From NCBI RefSeq assembly GCF_004307425.1, contig NZ_SEWZ01000003.1, forward strand, positions 496,001 to 560,000: a DNA stretch of 64,000 nucleotides, read 5' to 3'. Shown here in pieces: positions 1 to 8,700 of the stretch. How positions within the stretch are numbered: position 1 is the first letter of the stretch; each line of letters starts with the position of its first letter. Position numbers and translations under genes: made by a program. The notes under the pieces are model-generated. The model saw only the letters and a list, made by a program, of their open reading frames with translations. It did not search any database and was not told where the DNA came from. Source of the stretch: Aquirufa antheringensis (GTDB lineage Bacteria > Bacteroidota > Bacteroidia > Cytophagales > Spirosomataceae).

Positions 1-1283
1 TGTTGAATGAATCGAATCAACCCTAAAATACCTAAGCTAACAAATCCTAATTGCACAAAGGAAAGTACCATCGTGATGGCCCTAAACTTGTTGAATAGGG
101 GGAAGTATTGGAATAAAATCCCATTGAAGAAGAAATATTTACCCCAAGCGAAGGTGATGAATAAAGCTGTGAATCCGATGATCCACCATTTTTCGGCAGA
201 TTTGATGTAGAAGGCTCCAAACAAAAACAGGAAGATCACCAAGGCTCCAGCATAAGCAGGGCCGGCTGTATAGCTTTGATCCCCCCAATAGGCGGGTCCT
301 TTTTCGACGAATCCTAAAGCTTGTTCGTCGGGAATACCTGCGTTAGACATCGTTTGGTAAGTATTCGAAGCCGTTCCACCTAAATCTCCCGCAGAAGCTC
401 CCCCCATGAAATTAGGGATTAATAAAGTTCCTGTTTCAGCAATACCGTAGGACCAATCGAAGGCATAGGTTTGGTCTAAACCATCTCCACGCGATTTATT
501 CGCACTTAGTTCGGAGGCACCACGCGTTGTTTCTTTCGAATATTCATAGTTATTCCAAAGACGCATCGAGTGCGTTCCTAAGGCTAAAACTAAACCCAAA
601 CCCAGCAATAATCCACGTTTGAACCAGTCGGCAACGGTCTTTTGGCTGATGGCTTGTGAAAGGGTATAAATAAGGTAAAAACCAATAATGAAGAAAAGGT
701 AATACGTAATTTGGACGTGGTTAGCGTATAATTCTAAAGCCATTCCCAATGTGAATAGGGCAGCGCCTAGCCATTTTCGATTACCCCAGCCTAATTTTAC
801 ACCTGCTAAAACGATAGGAGCGTAGGCTAAAGCAATTACTTTAGAGGTATGACCTGCTGGAATAATCACCATATTGTAAGTAGCAAATGCGTAGAAAACA
901 GATCCAGCAAAGCCTAAAATAGGGGAGGCTCCCATCGCCCAAAGTAAAATATACATCCCTAACATTTGTAGGACAAGCAAATTCACGGGGCTGGGAAGTA
1001 GATTGGTAATGAAAGAACCTATTTTGGCAGAAATCGAATACGGATACGATCCTGAAATCTGGTAGGTGGGCATCCCGCCAAACATCGAGTTCGACCACCA
1101 GGCATCCTCACCGGTTTTTTCTTTGTATTGAATGCTCTCCTGTGCCGCCGCTTGGGCTTGCTGAATATCATGTTGAATCAAAACTTTCCCTTGCAGAACC
1201 GGTCCACAATAGATAAAAGCGATCAATAGGAAACCCAAAAGGACAATCCCATGGGGGGCAAAGAAGCGCAAATTCATTTTCAT
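1..1283 (-). CDS. YfhO-family multi-spanning membrane protein, C-terminus cut off by the window edge
   Basis: An uninterrupted minus-strand frame runs from an ATG at 1283 off the left edge, giving 427 residues with no stop. It starts [12 protein letters not shown] and has many hydrophobic spans separated by short loops. The first soluble loop carries a [14 protein letters not shown] stretch and a later one an [16 protein letters not shown] stretch. This layout is typical of the large Bacteroidota YfhO-like membrane proteins (normally about 800 residues or more), so roughly half is missing. The family is usually linked to glycosyl transfer onto cell-surface polymers; that role is family knowledge, not seen here. 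The start lies 3 bp after the stop of the FKBP gene, so the two are probably co-transcribed. The first codon pair offers two ATGs (1283 and 1277). Confidence 0.8.
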   Translation of the reverse strand, partial: MKMNLRFFAPHGIVLLGFLLIAFIYCGPVLQGKVLIQHDIQQAQAAAQESIQYKEKTGEDAWWSNSMFGGMPTYQISGSYPYSISAKIGSFITNLLPSPVNLLVLQMLGMYILLWAMGASPILGFAGSVFYAFATYNMVIIPAGHTSKVIALAYAPIVLAGVKLGWGNRKWLGAALFTLGMALELYANHVQITYYLFFIIGFYLIYTLSQAISQKTVADWFKRGLLLGLGLVLALGTHSMRLWNNYEYSKETTRGASELSANKSRGDGLDQTYAFDWSYGIAETGTLLIPNFMGGASAGDLGGTASNTYQTMSNAGIPDEQALGFVEKGPAYWGDQSYTAGPAYAGALVIFLFLFGAFYIKSAEKWWIIGFTALFITFAWGKYFFFNGILFQYFPLFNKFRAITMVLSFVQLGFVSLGILGLIRFIQ

Positions 1284-1286
1284 AGC

Positions 1287-1715
1287 TTATGAAATCGATA
1301 CTAATTCTAGTTCAAATGTTAAATCACGGCCAGCAAGCGGGTGATTGGCATCTAAAGTGACGTGAGAATCTGTTAAATCAGTGATCACTACTTCTACCAC
1401 GTGACCACCATCTTGGTGCATGGAAAGAGAGGCACCTAATTCTAATTCGATGTGTGTGGGGATTTGAGCGCGCTCAAGCGTTACCGTATTTTCTGGAGAA
1501 TGCTCGCCATAAGCCTCAGCTGCCGGAATAACAACGGTTTTTTTCTCGCCAATGGTCATGCCAGTTACGCCATCATCAAAACCTTTGATGACCATGCCTG
1601 AACCTAATTGAAATTCAAGGGGTGTTCTTCCTACAGAAGAGTCAAAAATAGCACCGTCGGTGTGTTTACCAGTGTAGTGTACGGCAACCTTGTCGCCGGT
1701 TTTTGCAATAGACAT
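1287..1715 (-). CDS. FKBP-type peptidyl-prolyl cis-trans isomerase, SlyD-like
   Basis: The 142-residue product has the SlyD arrangement: a split FKBP domain (residues 1-65 and about 120-142) holding an inserted IF chaperone domain. Diagnostic stretches are VHYTGKHTDGAIFDSS near the start, GMVIKGFDDGV around residue 40 and DANHPLAGRDLTFELE near the end. It should catalyse proline isomerisation and assist folding in the cytoplasm, as there is no signal peptide. The histidine-rich metal-binding tail of E. coli SlyD is absent, as in many short members. The downstream YfhO-type gene follows after 3 bp. The upstream 71-bp gap contains a 27-bp inverted repeat. Confidence 0.92.
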   Translation of the reverse strand: MSIAKTGDKVAVHYTGKHTDGAIFDSSVGRTPLEFQLGSGMVIKGFDDGVTGMTIGEKKTVVIPAAEAYGEHSPENTVTLERAQIPTHIELELGASLSMHQDGGHVVEVVITDLTDSHVTLDANHPLAGRDLTFELELVSIS

Positions 1716-1742
1716 AATGAATCGTTATAAATTGGAAAATAA

Positions 1743-1769
1743 GCTACAAATAACACGAAAATTTGTAGC
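1743..1769. terminator. Inverted repeat between the uncharacterised protein gene and the FKBP gene
   Basis: GCTACAAAT (1743-1751) and ATTTGTAGC (1761-1769) are perfect 9-bp arms around a 9-nt spacer. On the minus strand the hairpin is followed by TTATTTTCC. It could therefore end transcription of the upstream cysteine-rich gene, or act as an operator for the FKBP-YfhO unit. I cannot decide between these from sequence. Confidence 0.45.
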
Positions 1770-1786
1770 CTTTCCAAGCCTTTGGC

Positions 1787-3526
1787 CTACGATTCAATGG
1801 TCTGAAGCGTGTATTTTTGTTGAATAAAATGCAATTCGTTTTCCATGCTTTCTAAGGTATTCAGGAATGACTTTTTCGCTAAGGCTGGTACGGTTTTATA
1901 GTATTCGATTCCTGATTGCAGATTTGCGGTGAAAGTTTGGAAATATTTCGTCCGTTTAGCCCAAGTCTCCGTATTGATTTCTTCTTCGATTGATTCTACC
2001 AGGAAGTTCACATAGAGTTCTAGTTCTGCCAAAAATAGGTGTGGACGACTCTCTTTCGTCAAATCTTGGATGCGACCATAGATATGATCAAGCATGGTTT
2101 TAAGGGAAACAATTTGGGAGAAATTGGCGATGTTCGGACCTGGACACATGGTCACGGCGGTTAGTTTTTTGACAAATGATTCTTTATTGACGATAGCTGC
2201 AGAATTGCTTAACCCTACGCAGAGGCATTCTTTGGCTAAAATCTCTTCTTTTTTTGCTTGTCCTTCCGGTGTCGCTAATTTTAGTTGAATGTATTTTTTC
2301 GATGCGGTACAAATGGGTTCCGTCGTAAATTCGGTATTAAAAGCTAAATGTTTTTCCGTACAAGGGCTTCCTGCCTTGTTTTGTTTTATCCGATTTAAGC
2401 GCTCTTTGTGGCCAGAAGTGCCTTTTAGATAATTAAATCGAACGCCGAGGGGAGAACTTTTGCTTAAAACAATATCCTCTTTTTTCGATGCAGCAAGCAA
2501 TTGCATCGTTTCCTCATCCACCGTGGTCGCTTCAGGAACTAATAAGAATGGTGAGCCCCATCCGGTGCTGTCTACCGCATAATAATCGTGTAATAATTGG
2601 TCCTCCTCGTGCGTTCCGATGCCCCCTTGTACAGAAATTTTAATGGCGGGAGCTTTCTCTCCTTTTTGAAAAAGGGAGAACATCGTGTCGATTAGCTCTT
2701 GTTTTTTTGTTTTGAATTCTTCTAAAATGGGGCCAAGCAAATACCCATCTGTCGCAAATGCATGTCCACCACAATTCAATCCTGATTCGATGCGAAATTC
2801 ACTTACCCAAATGCCTTTTTTGGCCAAATATTTCCCTTGAATCAAGGCCGATCTAAAATCGGTCACTTTGACGATAACCTTCTTTTTACCGGTTTGGAAA
2901 TCCTCGAATTGTTCTAAATAATTGAACAACCGTGGGTTCATTCCCGCTGAAAAAACCATGGATGAATTGCTTAAATCACTGAGTGCATAGCCTCTTAATG
3001 CCGCCACCGCATCGGAATTTTCTTCTTTTATATCCCCATTCGGGCTTGGATTACTTTTATCCAATTTGGTCATAATATTTACATCGATGCTTCCTGGCTG
3101 CATTTTTGACCTTAATTCATTCGCTAACATCCCCTTTTTAGTGGGGCAATCCGTTTTCAATAGTTGCGTGTAAGAGGCCCGTAGAACTGAATCGGTGGGC
3201 AACATCTCAAAGTACTGGTCGATTTCATTTCCTTCTCCAAAAGCTTCTTGCTGTAAAGTTTTGAACTGCTTCTGCACGATACGATGGACTAGATTTAGGT
3301 AACTCGTAATCCTTTTCGCCCGGTAATCCTCCACATTAGGTCCTATGGGTTGGTAGTCATCTCCGGCTACTTCGCTATACTTTTTTCGCATCATTTCGAT
3401 CAGGCGATCTTCTGCTAAGGAGAGGACGGAGGAAATGCCAAAACGGGCCACTTTAATAGGGGAGTCCACGGTAAATGCTAATCCCATAACGGGGATATGG
3501 AAGGTATGATTTGATTTTGAGTTCAT
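1787..3526 (-). CDS. Uncharacterised cysteine-rich protein with nitronate-monooxygenase-like barrel motifs
   Basis: This is a conserved-looking protein of 579 residues from the ATG at 3526 (MNSKSNHTFHIPVMGLAF). The frame is open back to an ATG at 3625, but the extra 33 residues look non-conserved and I prefer the shorter form. The middle has NCGGHAF (about 251-257) followed by SVQGGIGTHEED (about 298) and GWGSPFLLVPEAT. This order resembles the GGH and AGGI motifs of FMN-dependent nitronate monooxygenase TIM barrels. A second region has five cysteines: C389 (SPCTEKH), C406 (EPICTASKKY), C434 and C436 (ECLCVGL) and C461 (MCPGPNIANF), which could hold a metal or Fe-S centre. The C-terminal 110 residues look helical. 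The function is unknown, and the flavoenzyme link is my inference from motifs only. Confidence 0.8.
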   Translation of the reverse strand: MNSKSNHTFHIPVMGLAFTVDSPIKVARFGISSVLSLAEDRLIEMMRKKYSEVAGDDYQPIGPNVEDYRAKRITSYLNLVHRIVQKQFKTLQQEAFGEGNEIDQYFEMLPTDSVLRASYTQLLKTDCPTKKGMLANELRSKMQPGSIDVNIMTKLDKSNPSPNGDIKEENSDAVAALRGYALSDLSNSSMVFSAGMNPRLFNYLEQFEDFQTGKKKVIVKVTDFRSALIQGKYLAKKGIWVSEFRIESGLNCGGHAFATDGYLLGPILEEFKTKKQELIDTMFSLFQKGEKAPAIKISVQGGIGTHEEDQLLHDYYAVDSTGWGSPFLLVPEATTVDEETMQLLAASKKEDIVLSKSSPLGVRFNYLKGTSGHKERLNRIKQNKAGSPCTEKHLAFNTEFTTEPICTASKKYIQLKLATPEGQAKKEEILAKECLCVGLSNSAAIVNKESFVKKLTAVTMCPGPNIANFSQIVSLKTMLDHIYGRIQDLTKESRPHLFLAELELYVNFLVESIEEEINTETWAKRTKYFQTFTANLQSGIEYYKTVPALAKKSFLNTLESMENELHFIQQKYTLQTIES

Positions 3527-3629
3527 CTGGAAAATTTTGGAGGCTATATAAAAGCCTTGCAAAATTACCCTAGCGATGGAGGGGGATAACTGATGGAAAT
3601 CATACGCTAGAATGAGATAAGTCAAGTAT

Positions 3630-3685
3630 CTCTACTCTCTTATCTATAATCTCCTTTATTCTTTGTGCTTTATGCTTTATTCTTT
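3630..3685. repeat. Degenerate heptamer tandem repeat (minus-strand AAAGNAT type)
   Basis: On the plus strand, ATTCTTT, GTGCTTT, ATGCTTT and ATTCTTT abut exactly at 3658-3685. They are preceded in register by CTCCTTT (3651), CTATAAT, CTCTTAT and CTCTACT back to 3630. Every unit is 7 bp. The tract begins inside the last codons and stop of the TPR lipoprotein gene and fills much of the gap before the next gene. It resembles the short tandem heptamer repeats seen in intergenic DNA of some Bacteroidota and cyanobacteria. Confidence 0.7.
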
Positions 3686-4168
3686 ACACAAAGAAGCTTG
3701 GTACTTCAACGAAAGCGTATCCCCTAACTCGATCGCCGTCTTAAAATCAAGGCAAGCATCATCGATCAAACCCAAATGCATCAGATTTATTCCCCGATTA
3801 TAATAGGTCTCCGCATAATAAGGGTAGCGAATGATGGATTTAGAAAAGTCCTTGATGGCACCTTTATCGTTCCCTAATTTAGATTTGAAGTAACCTCTGT
3901 AGAAGAAATAATCCGCATTCGTGGAATCAAGGCGAATGGCTTTAGTTAAGTCAGAAATGGCACCCGAGTATTCTTCCATGGAACCTCGTGAAAAAGCTCT
4001 GGCGAAGTAGATTTCGGGGTTTTTAGGATCTTTTGTCAGAGCCACCGAAAAGTTATATGTCGCCTCTTTGTATTTTTCTTGTTGAATTTGGGTGAGGCCA
4101 GCGGCATATTGTAGCATGCAGCTAGATAAGAAAAAGAGGGCAAAAAGGGAGGCAAATAATCGGATCAT
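3677..4168 (-). CDS. Small TPR lipoprotein
   Basis: A 163-residue protein with a short hydrophobic leader ending in a lipobox (LSSC, cysteine 17), so it is probably a lipid-anchored envelope protein. The mature part contains about three tetratricopeptide repeats, seen as repeated A(I/T)xxFSxAI and YFxRGxxKxxLG patterns from residue 30 to 150. TPR proteins act as protein-binding scaffolds; the partner is not evident. The ATG overlaps the mutS2 stop in an ATGA, so it is translationally coupled to mutS2. Its last codons lie in a heptamer repeat tract. Confidence 0.85.
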   Translation of the reverse strand: MIRLFASLFALFFLSSCMLQYAAGLTQIQQEKYKEATYNFSVALTKDPKNPEIYFARAFSRGSMEEYSGAISDLTKAIRLDSTNADYFFYRGYFKSKLGNDKGAIKDFSKSIIRYPYYAETYYNRGINLMHLGLIDDACLDFKTAIELGDTLSLKYQASLCKE

Positions 4169-6606
4169 TTAAAGGTAACGATGGTGATTCCCGCACCGCC
4201 ACGATCTGCATGTTCGTCAGTGATGTTTTTGATTTCTCGGTATCGACGCAATTGCTCGCGAATCAGGGTGCGAAGAATTCCGTCGCCTTTTCCGTGCAAA
4301 ATTTGAACTTCTGGAACGCCTAATAGGAGGCAATCGTTGATGTATTGGTCTAAAATGACATAAACCTCTTCGCCGCGCTTCCCTCTGATATCTAATTTTA
4401 GCTGAAATTGCGCCATGCGATCGTTGATGTCGATGCCAAGAAGTGGCGCTGTACTTTTCTTTTGCTGTTTGGGCGCGACGATTTTTTGGAGGCGATTCAG
4501 TTTAATCGTACTGCGAATGGCTCCCAGAGAAATGACTGCGTCTTTTCCTTTTAGTTCCAGAATTTGTCCCAAAGTAGGTTCGTCACCACTCCCTTTAATC
4601 ACCACCCAATCGCCCACTGCAATAGGGGAGTTGGCATAAACGATTCCAGGAGTTTCGGAAACGACCTTTAATGGCGCCACGATTTTCAATTCTTTTTGAA
4701 CGAATTGTTCTAAATCCGCACGCAATTCCTTCGTCTTTTCTTTATCAGCCTCTTTCTCGCGGATCTGTCTGATGGTCTGCTCGATACGTTGATTCGCCTC
4801 TAGGATGATTTTTTTTGCTTCCGCTTTCGCCGCATTCAACATCGCCTTTTGCTCTTCTTGCACGTGATTTTTCAGGCGCTCGTAGTTTTCCTTGATGGAA
4901 ATTGCCTGCTCATTAGCTAAGGCTAAACTGGCGTTTTTACTCTCCCAAATCTGCTTCTCCGTCTCTGTTTCCAGTAATAACTTGTCAAAATCCACCTGCT
5001 TCTTGCCCAATTTCTTACGTGCATTTTCGATGATGGCTTTAGGTAAACCAATTTTCTGGGCAATTTCAAAGGCAAACGAACTTCCCGGTTTTCCCATATC
5101 CAAAATGAATTGGGGTTCCAAATGTTCGGTATCGTAACGCATGGCGGCGTTGAAAAGTCCTTTTTGGCGATCTGCTAGGCTTTTTAAGTTGCCAAAGTGC
5201 GTATTGATTGCGCCGTAACATCCTTTATCAGCCAGTTTCTCTAAGATGGATTCCGCAATCGCACCCCCTAAAGAGGGTTCCGTTCCCGTACCAAACTCAT
5301 CAACTAAAATCAGCGTTTTCTCGTTCACATGCTGCAAGAAATAACGCATATTACTTAAGTGAGACGAATAGGTGCTTAATTCATTTTCCAGATTTTGCTC
5401 GTCCCCCATATCCAGGAAGAGTTGAGAGAAGAAGCCCATCGTACTACCTTCAGCTAAAGGCACTAGACAGCCGGATTGGAATAAGAATTGCAATAAACCT
5501 ACCGTACTTAAGGTAACTGATTTACCTCCCGCATTGGGTCCAGAAACGACCATAATGCGGCGGTCCTCTTCTAAACGAATGGTCAGTGGTTTAATCTTCT
5601 TGCCAATTTTTTCGAGCGATTTTTCTAGGAGCGGATGTCGCGCATCGGTCCAGTTAACGATCGGTTTATCTTGGATAAACGTCGGTTTGATAGCTTTATG
5701 TTCGCTTCCCCACAAGGCTTTGGCCCGGATAAAATCAATCAGCCCTAACCAGGAGAAGGCGTGAGCTAAAAAGGGTGTCAATGGACGAATGCGATCCGAT
5801 AGTTTCGATAAAATCTGAATGATCTCGCGACGCTCCGCTGATTCCAAAGACTTAATCTCATTGTTCATTGCCAGCGCATCCGCAGGCTCTAAAAAAACGG
5901 TTTTCCCCGTATCCGATTCATCTTGAACGAAACCTTTGATCTTGCGCTTGTGCTCAGCTGCTAATGGAATTACCATCCGGCCGTTTCGCAAGGTCAAAGA
6001 GAAATCCTTGCTCACCCATCCCTCTTTATAGGCCTGGCTTAAATAGGAATCGAGTTTTTTACGTAGACTTTGTTCCTCCTTTATCCTCTGGCGACGTAAA
6101 TCGCCTAAAGAAGGGGAGGCTGTTTCCTTGATTTGACCATTCACATCGAATACGCGGTCTAAATCCTGAATAATCGGAATGATTTGCCTGAAATCTCCAT
6201 CGCTTTCTGCGCCTTTGGCGAGAAAATGCTGGGTGATTTTATGTATTTCGGGGTATTCGCTTGAATCAATTGCCGCAAAGAACCGAATGGTTTCATACAA
6301 AACGGTTAACGCGCGTTGCCAATCCCTCCATTCATCCGCCGATAAATAATGGCCTTCCAGCTGCAATGGACTTAGATAAGAACGTAAATCGTAGTAATCA
6401 GTCTGCGGAAATTCGCCACCGTGCTCGCCCAAAATGCGGCCCATCTCATCGACCTGTTCTACCCATTGCTTGACTAAAGGGAACCGGTCCGAAAAGCGCA
6501 TTTTATCCGCGTATTCTAGCCCCATCGGACTTAAGCAAAGCTGCTTAATTTCCTCTTTTACCTGGTTGAAACCCAGTTTTTCGGCAAGATTTAGAGGGTA
6601 ATTCAT
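4165..6606 (-). CDS. mutS2: Endonuclease MutS2 (MutS-like ATPase with Smr domain)
   Basis: 813 residues, a normal length for MutS2. A Walker A motif GPNAGGKS lies at about 355-362, Walker B is LILVDEFGTGTEPS, and a coiled-coil segment around 510-620 is typical of the family. The C-terminal Smr nuclease domain starts near residue 735, with LDIRGKRGEE and HGKGDGILR. Family members bind branched DNA or collided ribosomes; which applies here cannot be read from sequence. The N-terminal mismatch-recognition domain of MutS is absent, as expected. It overlaps the preceding dehydrogenase gene (ATGA at 6603-6606) and the following TPR lipoprotein gene by 4 bp each, so it sits inside a coupled operon. 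Confidence 0.95.
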   Translation of the reverse strand: MNYPLNLAEKLGFNQVKEEIKQLCLSPMGLEYADKMRFSDRFPLVKQWVEQVDEMGRILGEHGGEFPQTDYYDLRSYLSPLQLEGHYLSADEWRDWQRALTVLYETIRFFAAIDSSEYPEIHKITQHFLAKGAESDGDFRQIIPIIQDLDRVFDVNGQIKETASPSLGDLRRQRIKEEQSLRKKLDSYLSQAYKEGWVSKDFSLTLRNGRMVIPLAAEHKRKIKGFVQDESDTGKTVFLEPADALAMNNEIKSLESAERREIIQILSKLSDRIRPLTPFLAHAFSWLGLIDFIRAKALWGSEHKAIKPTFIQDKPIVNWTDARHPLLEKSLEKIGKKIKPLTIRLEEDRRIMVVSGPNAGGKSVTLSTVGLLQFLFQSGCLVPLAEGSTMGFFSQLFLDMGDEQNLENELSTYSSHLSNMRYFLQHVNEKTLILVDEFGTGTEPSLGGAIAESILEKLADKGCYGAINTHFGNLKSLADRQKGLFNAAMRYDTEHLEPQFILDMGKPGSSFAFEIAQKIGLPKAIIENARKKLGKKQVDFDKLLLETETEKQIWESKNASLALANEQAISIKENYERLKNHVQEEQKAMLNAAKAEAKKIILEANQRIEQTIRQIREKEADKEKTKELRADLEQFVQKELKIVAPLKVVSETPGIVYANSPIAVGDWVVIKGSGDEPTLGQILELKGKDAVISLGAIRSTIKLNRLQKIVAPKQQKKSTAPLLGIDINDRMAQFQLKLDIRGKRGEEVYVILDQYINDCLLLGVPEVQILHGKGDGILRTLIREQLRRYREIKNITDEHADRGGAGITIVTFK

Positions 6607-7523
6607 AGCTGGAAATGCGACTTTATTTTTTCGAGTAATACCTCGTTGATTTTATAATAACTTTCAGTGGTCCAACCTGCCACGTGCGGACTGAAAATGG
6701 TGGCTGGATAAGCGGCGATTTCGGCGAAAAGTTCTTTTTCTACTGGCGACCAAGTGGATAACTTTTCGTTTGGAAGCACATCCAGCGCCAATCCCTTGAT
6801 TCTGCTTGTACGTAATCCGTGTAACAAGGGTTCCAGTGGAGCAATAGGTCCTCGAGAACTATTGATCAGTATGATGGGCTTTTTGAAAGATGCTAAAAAC
6901 TCAATTGAAACTAATCCGCGCGTCTCAGAAGTCAAGGGGATATGCAAACTTACTATATCAGCCTGTTCAAATAGCTGCTCCATCGTAGCTGGATAATCAG
7001 CTGATGGGGTGTATTTGTCATAGGCTAAAATGGTCATTCCGAAACAAGCAAGTCGCGAAGCGACCGCTTTACCCATGTTTCCATATCCGATGATACCGAT
7101 GGTCTTTCCTTTGAGTTCAAATCCCCGATTACCTTCTCTTTCCCACAATCCGTGACGTACTTCGGTATCCGACGTATGTAGTTTGTGCGCAAGCGATAAT
7201 AACTGTCCAATAACGTGTTCCGCCACCGCGTCTGAATTTCCCTCATTGGCAGAGAAAACCGCGATTCCCCTGGATAGGCAGGCATCGACATCTAATAAGT
7301 CTAGCCCTGCGCCTGCACGGGCGATGAAAGTCAATGTGGTATCTGTCAGAATATCTGCCGTGATTTTGAATTTACTTCGAACGACTAATCCTTCGTATCC
7401 AGGCAAAATCGATGTGAATTCTGCTAGAGATAGATCAGTACGTGTTTCCACCTCGAATCCTAGATTCGTTAGCCCTTCTGCCATCGAAGGATGAACCTCG
7501 TCGACGATCAACACTTTACGCAT
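6603..7523 (-). CDS. D-2-hydroxyacid dehydrogenase (SerA/PdxB-like NAD-dependent)
   Basis: 306 residues with a split substrate domain around a Rossmann domain. The NAD motif is GIIGYGNMGKAVASRL (about 140-155). The catalytic triad is visible: Arg in INSSRG, Glu in DVLPNEK and His in SPHVAGWT. It lacks the ACT domain of full-length SerA. The family includes phosphoglycerate, erythronate-4-phosphate and hydroxypyruvate reductases, and the sequence alone does not fix the substrate. It overlaps pdxA by 8 bp, so a role in the DXP-dependent pyridoxal phosphate pathway (the PdxB step) is an attractive inference. A serine biosynthesis role is the main alternative. Confidence 0.88.
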   Translation of the reverse strand: MRKVLIVDEVHPSMAEGLTNLGFEVETRTDLSLAEFTSILPGYEGLVVRSKFKITADILTDTTLTFIARAGAGLDLLDVDACLSRGIAVFSANEGNSDAVAEHVIGQLLSLAHKLHTSDTEVRHGLWEREGNRGFELKGKTIGIIGYGNMGKAVASRLACFGMTILAYDKYTPSADYPATMEQLFEQADIVSLHIPLTSETRGLVSIEFLASFKKPIILINSSRGPIAPLEPLLHGLRTSRIKGLALDVLPNEKLSTWSPVEKELFAEIAAYPATIFSPHVAGWTTESYYKINEVLLEKIKSHFQL

Positions 7524-8514
7524 TCATTCTATTTTTTACGAGATCTAATGCTAAAAATAAGGCCTGAAGGAAAGAACCTGGATCGGCTACGTTTTGGCCA
7601 GCAATATCATAAGCTGTTCCATGGTCTGGAGAGGTTCGAATAACAGGTAAACCAGCTGTAAAATTCACACCAGAGTCAAAAGCGATGTATTTGAACGGAA
7701 TCAAACCTTGATCGTGGTACATACCCAGAACGCCGTCAAACTCTTTGAATTGCGCTTTTCCGAAGAAACCATCCGCTGGATAAGGCCCAAAAACCAAGTT
7801 GCCTTTTGTTCTAAATTCATCCACTACCGGTTGAATAATCTCTAATTCTTCTTGTCCTAAAAGTCCTGATTCACCCGCGTGTGGATTTAAACCCAACACA
7901 GCTAAACGAGGTTTGTCAATCGAGAAATCTTCCTTTAAACTCTTCAAGAATAAGGTGATTTTTGTGCGCAATAAATCAGCGCTTAAGGCCTTAGAAACCT
8001 CTAATAGAGGAATGTGGCCAGTAGCTACGCCCATTCTAAAGCCATCTGAAACCATCATCATAAGAGATGATTTTGCTTCGAAACGATCGGTTAAATATTC
8101 CGTATGTCCTGGGAATTTGAAGTCTTCGGATTGAATGTTGTGTTTATTGATTGGAGCAGTAACGAGTGCGGAAATTAGTCCGCGATCTAAGTCGTTCGCG
8201 GCTCTTTCTAGGCAATCAAAGGCGGCTTTCCCCGCTTCTTTGGTCTCTTTTCCGGGTTCTACCAGGGTAGACGCATCGTCCCAGCAGTTAATAACAAAGC
8301 TTTCGCCTGATATAGCTTCGGAGGCTTCTTGAATCACGGCGATGGACCACTCTTTTAATTCGAATTTTTGGCGGTAAAAATCCAATACGTTGGCAGAACC
8401 ATAAATCACAGGCGTACACCACTTTAGCAAGCGAGGACTGGCTAAGGATTTCAAGATTACTTCCGGTCCGATTCCGTTGTAATCTCCTAACGTGATACCG
8501 ATGATAGGTTTCAT
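7516..8514 (-). CDS. pdxA: 4-hydroxythreonine-4-phosphate dehydrogenase
   Basis: 332 residues from the ATG at 8514 (MKPIIGITLGDYNGIGPEV); an ATG three codons upstream is less like the family N-terminus. PdxA oxidises 4-phosphohydroxythreonine to the precursor that PdxJ condenses with deoxyxylulose phosphate to make pyridoxine phosphate. Metal-binding histidines are seen in FPGHTEYL, NPHAGE and YHDQGLIPFKY. The length and motif order are normal. It is the first gene of a leftward overlapping set (pdxA, 2-hydroxyacid dehydrogenase, mutS2, TPR lipoprotein). The promoter must lie in the 186-bp gap shared with the divergent pyruvate carboxylase gene. Confidence 0.95.
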   Translation of the reverse strand: MKPIIGITLGDYNGIGPEVILKSLASPRLLKWCTPVIYGSANVLDFYRQKFELKEWSIAVIQEASEAISGESFVINCWDDASTLVEPGKETKEAGKAAFDCLERAANDLDRGLISALVTAPINKHNIQSEDFKFPGHTEYLTDRFEAKSSLMMMVSDGFRMGVATGHIPLLEVSKALSADLLRTKITLFLKSLKEDFSIDKPRLAVLGLNPHAGESGLLGQEELEIIQPVVDEFRTKGNLVFGPYPADGFFGKAQFKEFDGVLGMYHDQGLIPFKYIAFDSGVNFTAGLPVIRTSPDHGTAYDIAGQNVADPGSFLQALFLALDLVKNRMNA

Positions 8515-8604
8515 AAAAAGCAATTTTTTGTTCGACCTGCAAGTTAAGAAAAATCGCTCGAAGGCGGTAGAATTATTTTTCTTGGTAACGAACCTAATAA
8601 ATAT

Positions 8605-8657
8605 GGTATTTTTTTAAGTTTCACCAAATAAAATGCGGTATTTGATGCGAGTTTCAC
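8605..8657 (+). promoter_or_regulatory. Tandem imperfect repeat upstream of pyruvate carboxylase
   Basis: GGTATT at 8605 and GTTTCAC at 8618 recur as GGTATT at 8637 and GTTTCAC at 8651, giving two similar 20-bp modules about 32-33 bp (three helical turns) apart. They lie 44-96 bp before the pyc start, in the divergent pdxA/pyc gap. This looks like a two-site operator but no regulator is identified. Confidence 0.4.
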
Positions 8658-8700
8658 AATATATTTAGCATTTTTGTTAGAATCTCCTATTTTATTGATT

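Noticed and set aside
841-1098. Minus-strand 85-residue open frame near the left end
   Set aside because: It is out of frame with the YfhO-type membrane protein, whose frame is continuous from 1283 to the edge and has clear membrane-protein character.
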